Source: JAJRXR01 sp041402005 (GTDB lineage Bacteria > Planctomycetota > Phycisphaerae > Phycisphaerales > UBA1924). From it: a stretch of DNA of 64,000 nucleotides. Numbering within the stretch: the stretch's first letter is position 1; every line of letters begins with the position of its first letter. Made by a program: the position numbers and the translations under genes. Of this stretch, positions 18,719 to 27,367 are shown piece after piece. The notes under the pieces were generated by a model that saw nothing but the letters and a program-made list of their open reading frames with translations, was not told where the DNA came from and did not search any database. The stretch lies in the NCBI GenBank assembly GCA_041402005.1, contig JAWKTB010000004.1, positions 372,001 to 436,000 on the forward strand. Direction: 5' to 3'.

Positions 18719-19380
18719 GCACGCTCATGCCACACACAGGCCGGGGCACGCAAACCGCGCGCTCGTCCGCTGACTCGAACGCCAGGCTCGACGCCGCGGC
18801 GCTCGTCGAGCGTCTCCGCGCCGGCGATCCCGCCGCCCCGGAGAGCCTGCTCGACGCCTACGCCCCGGCACTGCTGGCCATCGCCCGCTCGATCCTCGGC
18901 GACGAGAACGCCGCGATGGACGCGGTGCAGGACGCCGTCGTCAGCGCGCTGCGCTCCCTGGACACGCTCCAGGACCCCGGGGCGCTGGGCGCATGGCTCA
19001 AGCGGACGGTGACGAACGCCGCGCTGGTCGAGCTGCGCCGCCGCCGCCGCCGGCGGGAGCGCCCCATCGAGGATCTCCTGCCCTCCTTCCACGCCGACGG
19101 ACACCGCGTGGTCGATTCCGCGCCCTCGGGGCTCGACGCCGTCGAGGACCGGATGGACCGCGAGGCGATGCTCGCCCGGGTCCGAGAGGCGATGGAGGAA
19201 CTGCCCGATCACTACCGCGAAGTCATCATGCTGCGGGACGTGATGGGAGTGGGAACCAACGAGGCCGCGGCGACCCTGTCGATCACGCCCAACCACGTCA
19301 AGGTCCGACTGCACCGGGCACGCATGGCGCTACGCACCCTCCTGCAGGAGCGCCTCACCGAGCCCGCCCACACCGCGTAA
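18715..19380 (+). CDS. ECF-type RNA polymerase sigma factor
   Basis: 221 aa from GTG 18715, with an ideal GGGGAGGG 6 bp upstream inside the STAS gene. Region 2 is LLAIARSILGDENAAMDAVQDAVVSALRSL; region 4 is ELPDHYREVIMLRDVMGVGT followed by ITPNHVKVRLHRARMALRTLL, the DNA-binding helix-turn-helix. A ~30-residue N-terminal extension precedes region 2, and an Arg-rich run (RRRRRRRRERP) lies in the linker. The upstream sigma-54 promoter implies a cascade: the sigma-54 activator switches on an ECF sigma. A zinc-finger anti-sigma candidate is encoded on the opposite strand ~150 bp downstream. Confidence 0.9.
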   Translation: MSTLMPHTGRGTQTARSSADSNARLDAAALVERLRAGDPAAPESLLDAYAPALLAIARSILGDENAAMDAVQDAVVSALRSLDTLQDPGALGAWLKRTVTNAALVELRRRRRRRERPIEDLLPSFHADGHRVVDSAPSGLDAVEDRMDREAMLARVREAMEELPDHYREVIMLRDVMGVGTNEAAATLSITPNHVKVRLHRARMALRTLLQERLTEPAHTA

Positions 19381-19532
19381 CACTGCAGACGACACACCAC
19401 GCACGGGAGACACGGAAGACGTCGATTCCGTCTCTACGCCGGCTCGGCGCCAGGGCGATCGCGGGTATGGCCGCGCCCCCCATCTTCGCCGCAACCGTCA
19501 GCGGCGCGTCGGCGCCCACGCCGCAGGAGGAG

Positions 19533-19796
19533 CTACTTCGACCCGCGTGATGACAACGCATCGCGCACCGCGTCAAGAAGCCGTTGCGGCACGCTCCCCG
19601 GCGCCGGCGCCTCCGGCGGGCACGACCGCAGCCGTCCCGCCAGCTCTATCGACGTGCGGTACTCGCTCAGGTACTCGCGGCAGTGCGGGCACACGGCCAG
19701 GTGCTCCTCGAAACGCTCAAGCACGCCCGCGTCGAGCTCGCCCGCCACGTAGTCGTCCATGAAGCCGAGGAGTTCTTTGCAGGTCAGGTAGGCCAC
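19533..19796 (-). CDS. Zinc-finger anti-sigma factor (ZAS-like)
   Basis: 87 aa from GTG 19796 with GAGG 5 bp upstream. The pattern CKELLGFMDDYVAGEL, then HLAVCPHCREYLSEYR, is the classical anti-sigma zinc-finger signature (Cys, then HxxxCxxC). The C-terminal part is an amphipathic helix with no membrane segment, so it is a soluble, cytoplasmic type; some redox-sensing ZAS proteins look like this. It lies tail-to-tail with the ECF sigma gene, unlike the usual cotranscribed sigma/anti-sigma pair. It may bind that sigma factor or another one. Confidence 0.8.
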   Translation of the reverse strand: MAYLTCKELLGFMDDYVAGELDAGVLERFEEHLAVCPHCREYLSEYRTSIELAGRLRSCPPEAPAPGSVPQRLLDAVRDALSSRGSK

Positions 19797-20051
19797 TCGT
19801 ACCTCACGCCTTGACGCCCGGCAATCCCCATGATGGATGCCCGCTCGGGGTCCCCGGTTACCCCCGCGGCGCGTCCGCGCCGAGGATCTGCCCAAGCGTA
19901 ACCGACACCGGTCCCCCGCCATCCGGCAAGACGACAGAGACCCCGACCGCCAACGGACGACCCCCGTGCCGCTCTCTCTCTCCCATCCCCTCGGGGGCCG
20001 CCTCTCCGCCCCGCCTGCTCCCGAACGTCGGGGGGCGGGGGGGTGGCCGCG

Positions 20052-20465
20052 ATGACAGGGCTCCCGGCTCCCCTCGCCGACTCCCTCGAACTGGCTCACA
20101 CGATCTCGGGGGCCGTGCTCGAGACCCTTACTCTCGCGATCGAACTGGTCTGCGCGGGTGTGATCGCCCTGGCCGTCTTCTCCGGCGTCGCCGAACTCGC
20201 GCGCGCCCGACTCGTCCGAGCCGACCGCCCGCCACCGCTGTCCTCCGTCGCCGGCGAGCGCGTCGGCCATCGCCTGCTCTTCGCCCTGGAGTTGCTGGTC
20301 GCCGCCGACATCATCGACACCATGCGCCAGCCCTCATTCGAGCAGCTCGCGACGCTGGCAGGCGTGTCTGCCATCCGCATCGCGACGGGGATCGCCCTGA
20401 CCCGGGAGCTGCGCCCGCGCCATGCAGCGAGCGCGCCCGAAGCCCCGGCGGAGCCGACGCAGTGA
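20052..20465 (+). CDS. DUF1622-family membrane protein
   Basis: 137 aa with three hydrophobic segments: LAIELVCAGVIALAVFSGV near 35, LFALELLVAADIIDTMRQPS near 80, and a weaker SAIRIATGIALTREL. The LEXXVAADIIxT block is the core of DUF1622, a small inner-membrane family of unknown function. ATG 20052 follows a G-rich stretch; an in-frame GTG at 20043 is possible. The 255 bp between it and the divergent anti-sigma gene show no clear promoter. Confidence 0.72.
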   Translation: MTGLPAPLADSLELAHTISGAVLETLTLAIELVCAGVIALAVFSGVAELARARLVRADRPPPLSSVAGERVGHRLLFALELLVAADIIDTMRQPSFEQLATLAGVSAIRIATGIALTRELRPRHAASAPEAPAEPTQ

Positions 20466-20811
20466 ACCCGAGCCCGTCCGCACTTCGCGTGGACGAGCGT
20501 TTCCTCCGGGGCGTCTCGGACGGGCTGGCCAACGGCCTCGTATCCTCGTTCGTTCGTCGCGTTTGCCGCAGATTCTTGTTTTCCATTCATCACCATCTGC
20601 TGCCCGGCGAAGTTCGCCTGCCGGATCGGCGCCCATCTCGATGACCAGCGACGGCACGCGAGACGGCTCCGGTCTGGGACACTGCTCACTCACGAGCGGT
20701 CTCCTCGACACTGGCCAGCGCGGGATCCACAAGACGACCGCCTGACGAACCGCCAGAGCGATCGCGGGGGCAACGGTCTCTGTCGTCGCAACTGGTTCTC
20801 CTTGGCTTGCA

Positions 20812-20857
20812 GACTCGACCCCGGCTTTCGGTAAAGCTCAGGTCCGGGGTCTGAGTC
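20812..20857. other. Long imperfect hairpin in a 436-bp intergenic region
   Basis: GACTC-g-ACCCCGG pairs with CCGGGGT-ct-GAGTC, enclosing a small CTTT-cggt-AAAG hairpin. It lies just past the end of the minus-strand kinase gene, in a gene-free gap (20466-20901). No U-tract is present on either strand, so it is not a canonical terminator; it may limit 3' decay or be a small structured RNA. The rest of the gap shows no gene or tRNA. Confidence 0.35.
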
Positions 20858-20901
20858 CTCGAGATGGCTTTGTGGACAGGGGCGTTCGGCGCGCCCGGGC
20901 G

Positions 20902-23580
20902 TCACCCACCCGCCTTCGCGTCCGCGCGTTCGTGCCAGGCGACCGCCTCCTCGTGACGTCCCCACTTCTCCAGGGCGTCAGAAATGACCCCGGCGATCGT
21001 GCGGGTCTGCCCGTGCTCCGCCCCGAGCGCACTCACGCACTCGTCGTACGCACGCTCGAGTTCCGCCTCCCCCTCCTCGCGCCGATCGAGCGCCACCAGC
21101 GCCAGCCCCCGGTTCGCCCGCGCAACCGCGATCCGTGGGTGCCCCGCCTCGAACGATTCCTCCGCCAGCGCGAGCGCCTTGTCCGCGAACTCGAGCGCCT
21201 CCTCGTTCTTCCCCTGCGTCCTGAGCGACAGTGTCAGCGCGTTCGCGATGCGACTCAGCTCCGCCGGCGTCGCGTCGCCCCGGCGTTCGAGCGCCGCCAG
21301 GCATGCGCGAAGATGCCCCTCGCTCTCCTCGTACCGCCCCATGACGCCGAGCAGGTGCGCCAGGTTCGCACGGACCGAGATCGTGTCGGGGTGGTCGGCG
21401 CCCTGGACACGCTCGCGCCCCCGGTAGCACTCGTCGAAGAGCGCCATCGCCTCCTCGAGTCCGCCCAGGCGGCGCAGGAGCGTCGCCAGGTTGTTCATCG
21501 CCGTCAACGTCTCGGGATGCTCGTCGCCGTACACCCGGCGGGCGAGTTCGAGCGACTCTCGCATGAGTGGCTCCGCGCCCTCGTTGTCCCCGCGCAGCGC
21601 CTTGACATACCCGAGCGCTCCCAGCGCCGTGAGTGTGTCCGGGTGGTCCTCCCCGAGCGTCGCCCGCTCTCCCTCCAGCACCCGCGCGTACAGCGCCTCG
21701 GCCTCCTCGAGCCGCGAGCGCGAGGCGAGCGCGTCCGCCAGCGCCATCTCCGCTTGGAACGTCAGGCGGTCGCGCTCACCCAGCAGACCGCGTCGGACTT
21801 CGACCGCGGTCTGCATCAGGCCCGCCGCCTCTTCGAACTGTCCGAGCGCCGCGAGCGACTCTCCCAGCGTGAGCGTCGTCGTCGCCCCGATCCCGGACCG
21901 CTCGCCATGCGTCGCGACCGCCAGATCGCGCGTGCCCCGGGCGAGCTCGAGCGACTCCTCCCGCCGCCCCACGTGACGCAGCGCATCCGCCCGGTCCGAC
22001 CGAGCCGTCAACGCGTTGACCGACGTCGCCCCCTCCACCTGCGTGTACAGCATCGCGGCCTCGTTCAGGTGCTCCTCCGCCTCGGCGTACGACCCCAGCC
22101 CGAGCAGCGTCTGCCCCGTCGTCAAGTGCAGCCTCGCCCGCACGCGGGGCGAGTCCGCGAACCGCTCGTCGATCCGGGGACCGGTCCGCACCAGCAGGTC
22201 CCGCACCGTCGGGTCCTGCCCCCGCGACTCGCTCGGGTGGGCGGCGAACAGCATCTCGTTGAAGAAGTCGTTCACGCCGCTCGCGACGTCCGCCTCCGAG
22301 CGCGCCACCCGGCGCTCATGCGACGCGATCAGCGCGTACCGCCCGATCACGACGAGCCCCCCCGAGAGCAGCAGGAACAGCATCGCGGCGGACACGACCA
22401 ACGCCCGGTGCCGCCTCGTGAACTTCCGCACCCGATAGACCGCGCTCGCCCGTCGCGCGGCGATCGGGCGGTTCTCCAGATACCGCCCGACGTCCTCCCC
22501 CAGCGCCCCCGCCGACGCGTACCGCCGATCGACGTCCTTCTCCAGGCACCGCTCCACGATCGTGTCCAGATCGCCCCGGAACGACCTTGACACGCGGCTC
22601 AGTCGCTCGGGCTCGTCGTCGACGATCACCCGCACCGCCGCCGCGACCGGCAACGTGTCCACCTCCAAGGGCGCCCGCCCGGTGAGCAGCTCGAACAGGA
22701 TCACGCCAAGCGCATACACGTCCGCCCTGGCGTCCACCCCTCGCGCGCGGGGCTGCGCCTGCTCGGGGCTCATGTACGCGAGCGTGCCGACGATCAGCCC
22801 CGCCTCGGTCAGCACCGTCCCGCCGTGGGTCTCGTCGAGCGCCCGCGCCACCCCGAAGTCCACGACCTTCACCCGCCCCTCGCCCGAGACCAGGATGTTC
22901 GCCGGCTTGAGGTCGCGATGGACGATGTTCTGGGCATGAGCCGCGGCGACCGCCTCGCACGCCTCCGCGAACAGCCGCCAGGCGAGCCGCGTGTCCAGAT
23001 CATGCGCCCGCGCATACGCCGTGATCGCCGACGCGTCCGCCACCAGCTCCATCGCGATGTAGGGGTCGCCCGTTCCGCCCCCTTCTGCCGGAAGCACGCC
23101 CGCCTCGTACACCTGCGCGACCCCGGGGTGTTGCACCAGCGCCAGCACCTGCGCCTCGCGCCGGAGTCGACGCGCCGTCCCCGGTGATCCGCGCCCCGAG
23201 CCGATCGTCTTGAGCGCCACCCGCCGGCGCGGCTCGTCCTGCTCCGCCAAGTACACCGTCCCCATCCCGCCCTCGCCCAGCACCCCCAGCAGGCGGAACG
23301 CCCCGAGCCGCTCACCTTCCCGCACCGTCGTCGGCTCGCGCGCCGGCACGCCACCCTCCCCGCGCGATGCCGCCATGTCCGACAGCGCACTGGCCGGGAT
23401 CACCGGATGGTCGAGCACCGCCCCCGCCGTCCTGTCCCTCGCCAGCAGACCCCGCACACGTTCGCGCAGCGCTGCGTCCCCGGCGCACAGTTCCTCGAGC
23501 AGCGCCTCCTGCTCGCCAGGCGGCGCGTCGCACACCCTCGCGAACACCTCCGCCACACGTGAGAAGTCGGCGCCGCTCAT
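20902..23580 (-). CDS. Pkn-type Ser/Thr protein kinase with TPR domain
   Basis: 892 aa. A short N-terminal region (~1-85) resembles the PSCyt/sigma-linked prefix. The kinase domain (~90-360) has the glycine loop GVLGEGGMGTVYLAE, the VALKTI lysine, NIVHRDLKPANILV with the catalytic Asp, DFGVARA, and YMSPEQ. One transmembrane helix follows (SAAMLFLLLSGGLVVIG), then ~450 residues of tetratricopeptide repeats of the kinesin light chain type (EDHPDTLTALGALG, DEHPETLTAMNNLA). All residues for activity are present. Its ATG overlaps the stop of the ECF sigma gene (ATGA), the pairing typical of planctomycetes, in which the kinase probably controls the sigma factor. The in-frame upstream extension to 23646 is less likely. 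Confidence 0.93.
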   Translation of the reverse strand: MSGADFSRVAEVFARVCDAPPGEQEALLEELCAGDAALRERVRGLLARDRTAGAVLDHPVIPASALSDMAASRGEGGVPAREPTTVREGERLGAFRLLGVLGEGGMGTVYLAEQDEPRRRVALKTIGSGRGSPGTARRLRREAQVLALVQHPGVAQVYEAGVLPAEGGGTGDPYIAMELVADASAITAYARAHDLDTRLAWRLFAEACEAVAAAHAQNIVHRDLKPANILVSGEGRVKVVDFGVARALDETHGGTVLTEAGLIVGTLAYMSPEQAQPRARGVDARADVYALGVILFELLTGRAPLEVDTLPVAAAVRVIVDDEPERLSRVSRSFRGDLDTIVERCLEKDVDRRYASAGALGEDVGRYLENRPIAARRASAVYRVRKFTRRHRALVVSAAMLFLLLSGGLVVIGRYALIASHERRVARSEADVASGVNDFFNEMLFAAHPSESRGQDPTVRDLLVRTGPRIDERFADSPRVRARLHLTTGQTLLGLGSYAEAEEHLNEAAMLYTQVEGATSVNALTARSDRADALRHVGRREESLELARGTRDLAVATHGERSGIGATTTLTLGESLAALGQFEEAAGLMQTAVEVRRGLLGERDRLTFQAEMALADALASRSRLEEAEALYARVLEGERATLGEDHPDTLTALGALGYVKALRGDNEGAEPLMRESLELARRVYGDEHPETLTAMNNLATLLRRLGGLEEAMALFDECYRGRERVQGADHPDTISVRANLAHLLGVMGRYEESEGHLRACLAALERRGDATPAELSRIANALTLSLRTQGKNEEALEFADKALALAEESFEAGHPRIAVARANRGLALVALDRREEGEAELERAYDECVSALGAEHGQTRTIAGVISDALEKWGRHEEAVAWHERADAKAGG

Positions 23581-24167
23581 CGCGAGCCCCCAGCCGGCTC
23601 GCCCCCGCCCAGCCGATCGAGCAGCCACGCTCGCGCAAACCGCCAATCCGCCTCGACCGTCGAGCGGCTCACACCCAGGGCCTCCGCGGTCTCGCTGGCC
23701 GTCAGCCCCCCGAAGTACCGCAGCTCCACGATCCGCGCCATCCGCTCGTGCTGTCGCTGGAGTTCGCGCAGCGCCTCATCCAGATCGAGCAGATCGACAG
23801 CCGGGGGCTCAGCCACCACGTCCGAGTCCGCCAGCGTCACCCGCGCCCGATCACCCCCCCGCTTCTGTGCGCGCTTGGCCAGCGCGTGGTTGACCAGGAT
23901 CTGGCGCATCGCCGCGGCAGCCACCGCGAAGAAGTGCGCCCTGTCGTTCCACCCTCCCCCCTCCTCCGTACCCAGCAGGCGGACGCACGCCTCATGGACC
24001 AATGCCGTCGGCTGGAGCGTGTGCCCCGCCGGCTGCGACCGGAAGTAGGACTGGGCCAGGGCGTGCAGCTCGTCGTAGACCAGGGGGAGCAGGGCATCGG
24101 TCGCGCTCTGATCTCCCCGCTGGCTTCTCGAGAGCAGGAGGGTGATCTGGCCCCGCGTGTCGCTCAT
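23577..24167 (-). CDS. ECF sigma factor, TIGR02999-like
   Basis: 196 aa from ATG 24167; an in-frame start 42 nt upstream has a low-complexity extension and is rejected. The LLPLVYDELHALAQSYFRSQ, LQPTALVHEACVRLL and HFFAVAAAAMRQILV stretches are diagnostic of this planctomycete-rich ECF family, and region 4 is LRYFGGLTASETAEALGVSR. No anti-sigma gene is adjacent. Instead it is translationally coupled to the kinase, suggesting control by phosphorylation. The 176 bp to the divergent gene at 24344 would hold both promoters, but I see no convincing elements. Confidence 0.92.
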   Translation of the reverse strand: MSDTRGQITLLLSRSQRGDQSATDALLPLVYDELHALAQSYFRSQPAGHTLQPTALVHEACVRLLGTEEGGGWNDRAHFFAVAAAAMRQILVNHALAKRAQKRGGDRARVTLADSDVVAEPPAVDLLDLDEALRELQRQHERMARIVELRYFGGLTASETAEALGVSRSTVEADWRFARAWLLDRLGGGEPAGGSR

Positions 24168-24343
24168 CGCCTTCCCGCCGCCGCCCGGGGGCGCCAGGCC
24201 CCTAACCAAGCCATTTTCAAGGGCTTGCAGCCGATCCTACGCGAAATCGCCCGAACCCGCCAAGGCCCGCGTGCCCCGTTCCTGTTTCTCTTGGTGGAGT
24301 CAGGCGCCTTGCGGCGCGCCCGCCGACCCAGAAAGGGATTGCC

Positions 24344-26056
24344 ATGACCGCTTGCCGTACCCGAGTCTCGATCGCCGCCCTGGCCCTTGCCTCCGGCCTG
24401 CCCGCCGCCCAGGCCCATGTCATCCACCACGACTACTTCAACCAGAACAACTTCTTCTACCAGGTCCTGCACGTACCCGACCTCGACCAGGTCCGAGCGG
24501 GCCTGCCCAACTCCGGGCTCTACTACTGCGTCCCCACCAGCCACATGAACTTCGCCGCCTACATCGCCGACCACGGCTACCCCCTCCAGCAGCCCGGCTC
24601 CCACGACTGGACCACCAACGCCGGCAAGGACGCCATGACCGGCCACCTCGCCACCCTCGGCCAGTTCATGAGCACCAACCCCACCGGAGGCACCAGCCCC
24701 GAGCACGCCCTCTTCGGCGACCTCTTCTGGTTCCTCCCCTACGCCGTCGTCACCGTCTTCGAGATGAACGACAGCTACACCCCCCGCCTCAAGTCCATGG
24801 CCGCCCGCGCCGCCGACGGCGCCCTCATCACACCGCGCATCGGCTGGTACAACGAGGCCGCCTACCCCGTCATCTCACGCAACGGCGGGCACTGCGTCAG
24901 CATGACCTACGCCCGCGCCTTCAGCTCCAACGAGAAATACATCGGAATCAACGACCCCGGCTCCGACGACGGCATCTCCTCCTTCCAATCACCCTACACC
25001 ACCGAGTACTACACCGTCGAGAACCGCAACGTCTTCCCACTCCCCTTCCTCAGTCAGAGGACCATGTCCCGCATCAAGGGCTACGGCGGCAACGGGTACA
25101 ACGGATACATCTACGGCTTCTACTGCATCACCCCCGCCGTCACCCTCGTCGGCGCCGACGCACACCTCGTCAAGGCCAAGTTCAACTTCGACGACGGCCA
25201 GACCCACCTCTTCGAGATCGAGACCGAAAACCTCGCCACGATCCTCGGCCTCGCCTTCGCCCCCGACCTCTTCAACACCTTCTACCTGACCGAGGCCAAC
25301 GCCCAGGCCGCCGCCGCCCTCTGGCAGTACGACTCCGTCTCCGATCAGTCCGTCCAACTCGCCGAGGTCAACGACCCGATCGCCGTCTGCACCGGGCGCA
25401 ACTTCCAGGTCTACGTCGTCGACGGGCGAAACCTCCGATGCTTCACGCCCGAGGCGGATGTCCCGAGCGAGGTCGGCGCGCCGATCCCCGTGCCGGTCGA
25501 GCAGGCCGTCTACGACGACCTCAACGACCAGGTCGTCTGCATCGCGCACGGGTCCCGTCAGTTCCTCCGCTTCAACGCCGGGCTGGGTGGCGACGTCGGC
25601 TTCGAGGCCTGGCCCTCCAACCTGATGCTCGGCGACCGCTACACCGCCACCATGGACATCCCCAGCGGCAATATCTGGTTCGCCGACACCGACAACGACA
25701 AGCTCTTCATGGTCTCACGCGACATGAACGGGCGCCTCACCGCCCAGTCCTACGGCGCCCCCACCCTCGTCGGCCCCAGGGCCATCGCCATCAACGACGC
25801 CGGCGAGGTCATCGTCGCCTGCGACGGCTCCGTCCGCGTCTTCCGACTCGGATCCCCTGGCCAGCTCGTCGACATCACCGACGGCACCTCCTACCAGGGC
25901 ATGCCCACCGGCAACTTCCTCTCCGTCGGCTGCTCGCGCACCAACTTCGATCCATCAACCTACGGCGGGCCCGACTCGGTCGACATCCTCCCCACCGACT
26001 TCAACGGCGCCAGCAAGATCCCCACCCGCCGCTTCCTCCCCGCGTTCCGCCCCTAA
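24344..26056 (+). CDS. Secreted protein: C39-like cysteine-peptidase fold plus beta-propeller
   Basis: 570 aa, not matched to a named family. Residues 1-25 are a signal peptide ending AQA. Residues ~45-260 show a papain-fold-like order: YYCVPTSHMNFAAYI (candidate Cys ~61), NGGHCVSMTYARAF (candidate His ~185) and YIGINDPGSDDG (Asn/Asp ~205), as in C39-like domains. The Gln expected before the Cys is not obvious, so activity is uncertain. Residues ~275-545 contain repeated GNIWFADTDNDKLFMV and GEVIVACDGSVRVF blades of an NHL-like propeller. No dockerin or PEP-CTERM tail is present, so it is probably released. AGAAAGGGA precedes the ATG. A strong terminator closes the unit. Confidence 0.7.
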   Translation: MTACRTRVSIAALALASGLPAAQAHVIHHDYFNQNNFFYQVLHVPDLDQVRAGLPNSGLYYCVPTSHMNFAAYIADHGYPLQQPGSHDWTTNAGKDAMTGHLATLGQFMSTNPTGGTSPEHALFGDLFWFLPYAVVTVFEMNDSYTPRLKSMAARAADGALITPRIGWYNEAAYPVISRNGGHCVSMTYARAFSSNEKYIGINDPGSDDGISSFQSPYTTEYYTVENRNVFPLPFLSQRTMSRIKGYGGNGYNGYIYGFYCITPAVTLVGADAHLVKAKFNFDDGQTHLFEIETENLATILGLAFAPDLFNTFYLTEANAQAAAALWQYDSVSDQSVQLAEVNDPIAVCTGRNFQVYVVDGRNLRCFTPEADVPSEVGAPIPVPVEQAVYDDLNDQVVCIAHGSRQFLRFNAGLGGDVGFEAWPSNLMLGDRYTATMDIPSGNIWFADTDNDKLFMVSRDMNGRLTAQSYGAPTLVGPRAIAINDAGEVIVACDGSVRVFRLGSPGQLVDITDGTSYQGMPTGNFLSVGCSRTNFDPSTYGGPDSVDILPTDFNGASKIPTRRFLPAFRP

Positions 26057-26088
26057 GACCACCACGACACACCCCTCCGACACGACCC

Positions 26089-26123
26089 GGGGGCCGACGG
26101 ACACACTCCGTCGGCCCCCTTTT
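26089..26123 (+). terminator. Intrinsic terminator, 13-bp stem
   Basis: GGGGGCCGACGGA and TCCGTCGGCCCCC pair perfectly around CACAC and are followed by TTTT. It lies 33 bp after the stop of the 570-aa secreted protein gene. Confidence 0.93.
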
Positions 26124-26232
26124 CTCAGACCCACCCCCGCCGATCCCGCCCACCGATCGTGCCTGATGCCCCATCCGCTCCTCGACGACCCCATTGGGCG
26201 GAACTCCATGGGGGATCGGGCCGAAACTCTCG

Positions 26233-26238
26233 TATACT
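26233..26238 (+). promoter_or_regulatory. Candidate -10 element (TATACT)
   Basis: TATACT stands out in GC-rich DNA 125 bp before the next start codon and just past the terminator. No good -35 hexamer is seen 16-18 bp upstream. Similar TACACT or TATGCT hexamers precede several other genes in the window. Confidence 0.4.
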
Positions 26239-26362
26239 CAGTGTGGAGCCCCCCGAGGGGGGCGAGGACGGGTGTCGCCCCATGCCGCGAGCGTCGCGGC
26301 CCCCGCCTGGCGACGCCGCCTCCCGCGCCGGTGCAACGCCGGCCTGTGCGAAAGGAGCACCG

Positions 26363-27229
26363 ATGACCCGCACGTGCCGTTCCATCTCTCTGGCCATCGC
26401 CCTGTTCGGAACCGTCGGCGTGGCCCTCCCAGCAAGCACGGCGATCGCGCAGGACGCCATCCCGGCCGCCAAGAACGCCAACCCCAAGCGCGACACTCTC
26501 ATGCGCCTGTCCCGCGACGTCACCATCAACCTCGAGAACCAGCGCCTCCAGGACGTCGTCTCCTTCCTCGAGAGCTACTCGGGCGCCCCCTTCGACGCCC
26601 TCTGGATCGACGACGTCAACTCCGTCGGCCTCGATCCCGACATGGAGGTCTCCGTCAAGGTCAACAACGTCGCCGTCATCGACCTCATCGAGCGCCTCAT
26701 GGTCAAGGCCGGCGAGGACGTCGGCGAGCCCGACAGCTTCACCTGGCAGCTCGCCGAGGACGGCTCACTCGAGATCGGGCCCAAGGAGCGCCTCAACAAG
26801 CGCAAGCGCCTCGTCATCTACGACATCAACGACCTCATCATCGAGATCCCCGACTACTCCGACGCCCCCGAGTTCGACCTCCAGTCCGTCCTCCAGAACT
26901 CCTCGGGCGGCGGCGGTGGCGGCGGGCAGAGCCCCTTCACTGGCCAGACCGCCCAACGCGATGTCACACCCAAGCAGAACCGCGCCAACGACATCATCGC
27001 GCTCATGACCACCCTCATCGAGCCCGACCAGTGGGTCGACAACGGCGGCGATGGCGCCTCCGTCCGCTTCTACCAGAACAACCTCGTCGTCCGCGCCCCG
27101 GACTACATCCACCGCCAGATCGACGGCTACCCCTTCTGGCCCCGCAACCTCACCCGCGCCACCTACACCGAGGGGCGACGCAACATGGACATCCTCCCCG
27201 ACCCCTCCGGTCGCAAGAAAGGCCCATGA
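26363..27229 (+). CDS. Exported protein with secretin/STN-like domains, unknown function
   Basis: 288 aa from ATG 26363, with AAAGGAG 6 bp upstream. Residues 1-30 are a signal peptide ending AIAQ. VTINLENQRLQDVVSFLESY (~45-64) and VNNVAVIDLIERLMVKAG match the STN/secretin N-domain pattern, in which 'little residue' repeats model short-term protein interaction. LVIYDINDLIIEIPDYSDAP is also found in type II secretion secretin-like proteins of planctomycetes. A Gly-rich linker (SSGGGGGGGQS) precedes a final domain with NLVVRAPDYIHRQIDGY. The beta-barrel of a true secretin is missing. It stands alone between two terminators. Confidence 0.7.
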   Translation: MTRTCRSISLAIALFGTVGVALPASTAIAQDAIPAAKNANPKRDTLMRLSRDVTINLENQRLQDVVSFLESYSGAPFDALWIDDVNSVGLDPDMEVSVKVNNVAVIDLIERLMVKAGEDVGEPDSFTWQLAEDGSLEIGPKERLNKRKRLVIYDINDLIIEIPDYSDAPEFDLQSVLQNSSGGGGGGGQSPFTGQTAQRDVTPKQNRANDIIALMTTLIEPDQWVDNGGDGASVRFYQNNLVVRAPDYIHRQIDGYPFWPRNLTRATYTEGRRNMDILPDPSGRKKGP

Positions 27230-27257
27230 CCGCCTGACCAACACCACGCCTCTCTCG

Positions 27258-27281
27258 ACGCCGCCCAAGGGCGGCGTTTTT
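27258..27281 (+). terminator. Intrinsic terminator
   Basis: ACGCCGCCC and GGGCGGCGT pair across AA and run into TTTTT. It follows the STN-like gene by 29 bp. Confidence 0.88.
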
Positions 27282-27367
27282 CTTCGCGGTGTTCGTTCGC
27301 CCCGGCGCCGACAAGCCCGCCACCCTCGCACAAGCCACTCACCACCCACCCATACAATCGCCCACCG

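Noticed and set aside
19381..19532. Short reading frame after the ECF gene with a signal-like stretch (GARAIAGMAAPPIFAATVSG)
   Set aside because: It lacks a ribosome site and a start that gives a sensible protein; it may be decayed coding DNA but cannot be supported.
20462..20644. 60-codon frame overlapping the DUF1622 stop
   Set aside because: GTGA overlap is suggestive, but the product is basic with no recognisable pattern and the start has no ribosome site.
20466..20901. Possible tRNA in the gap
   Set aside because: No T-loop (GGTTCGAATCC-like) or acceptor stem pairing was found on either strand.
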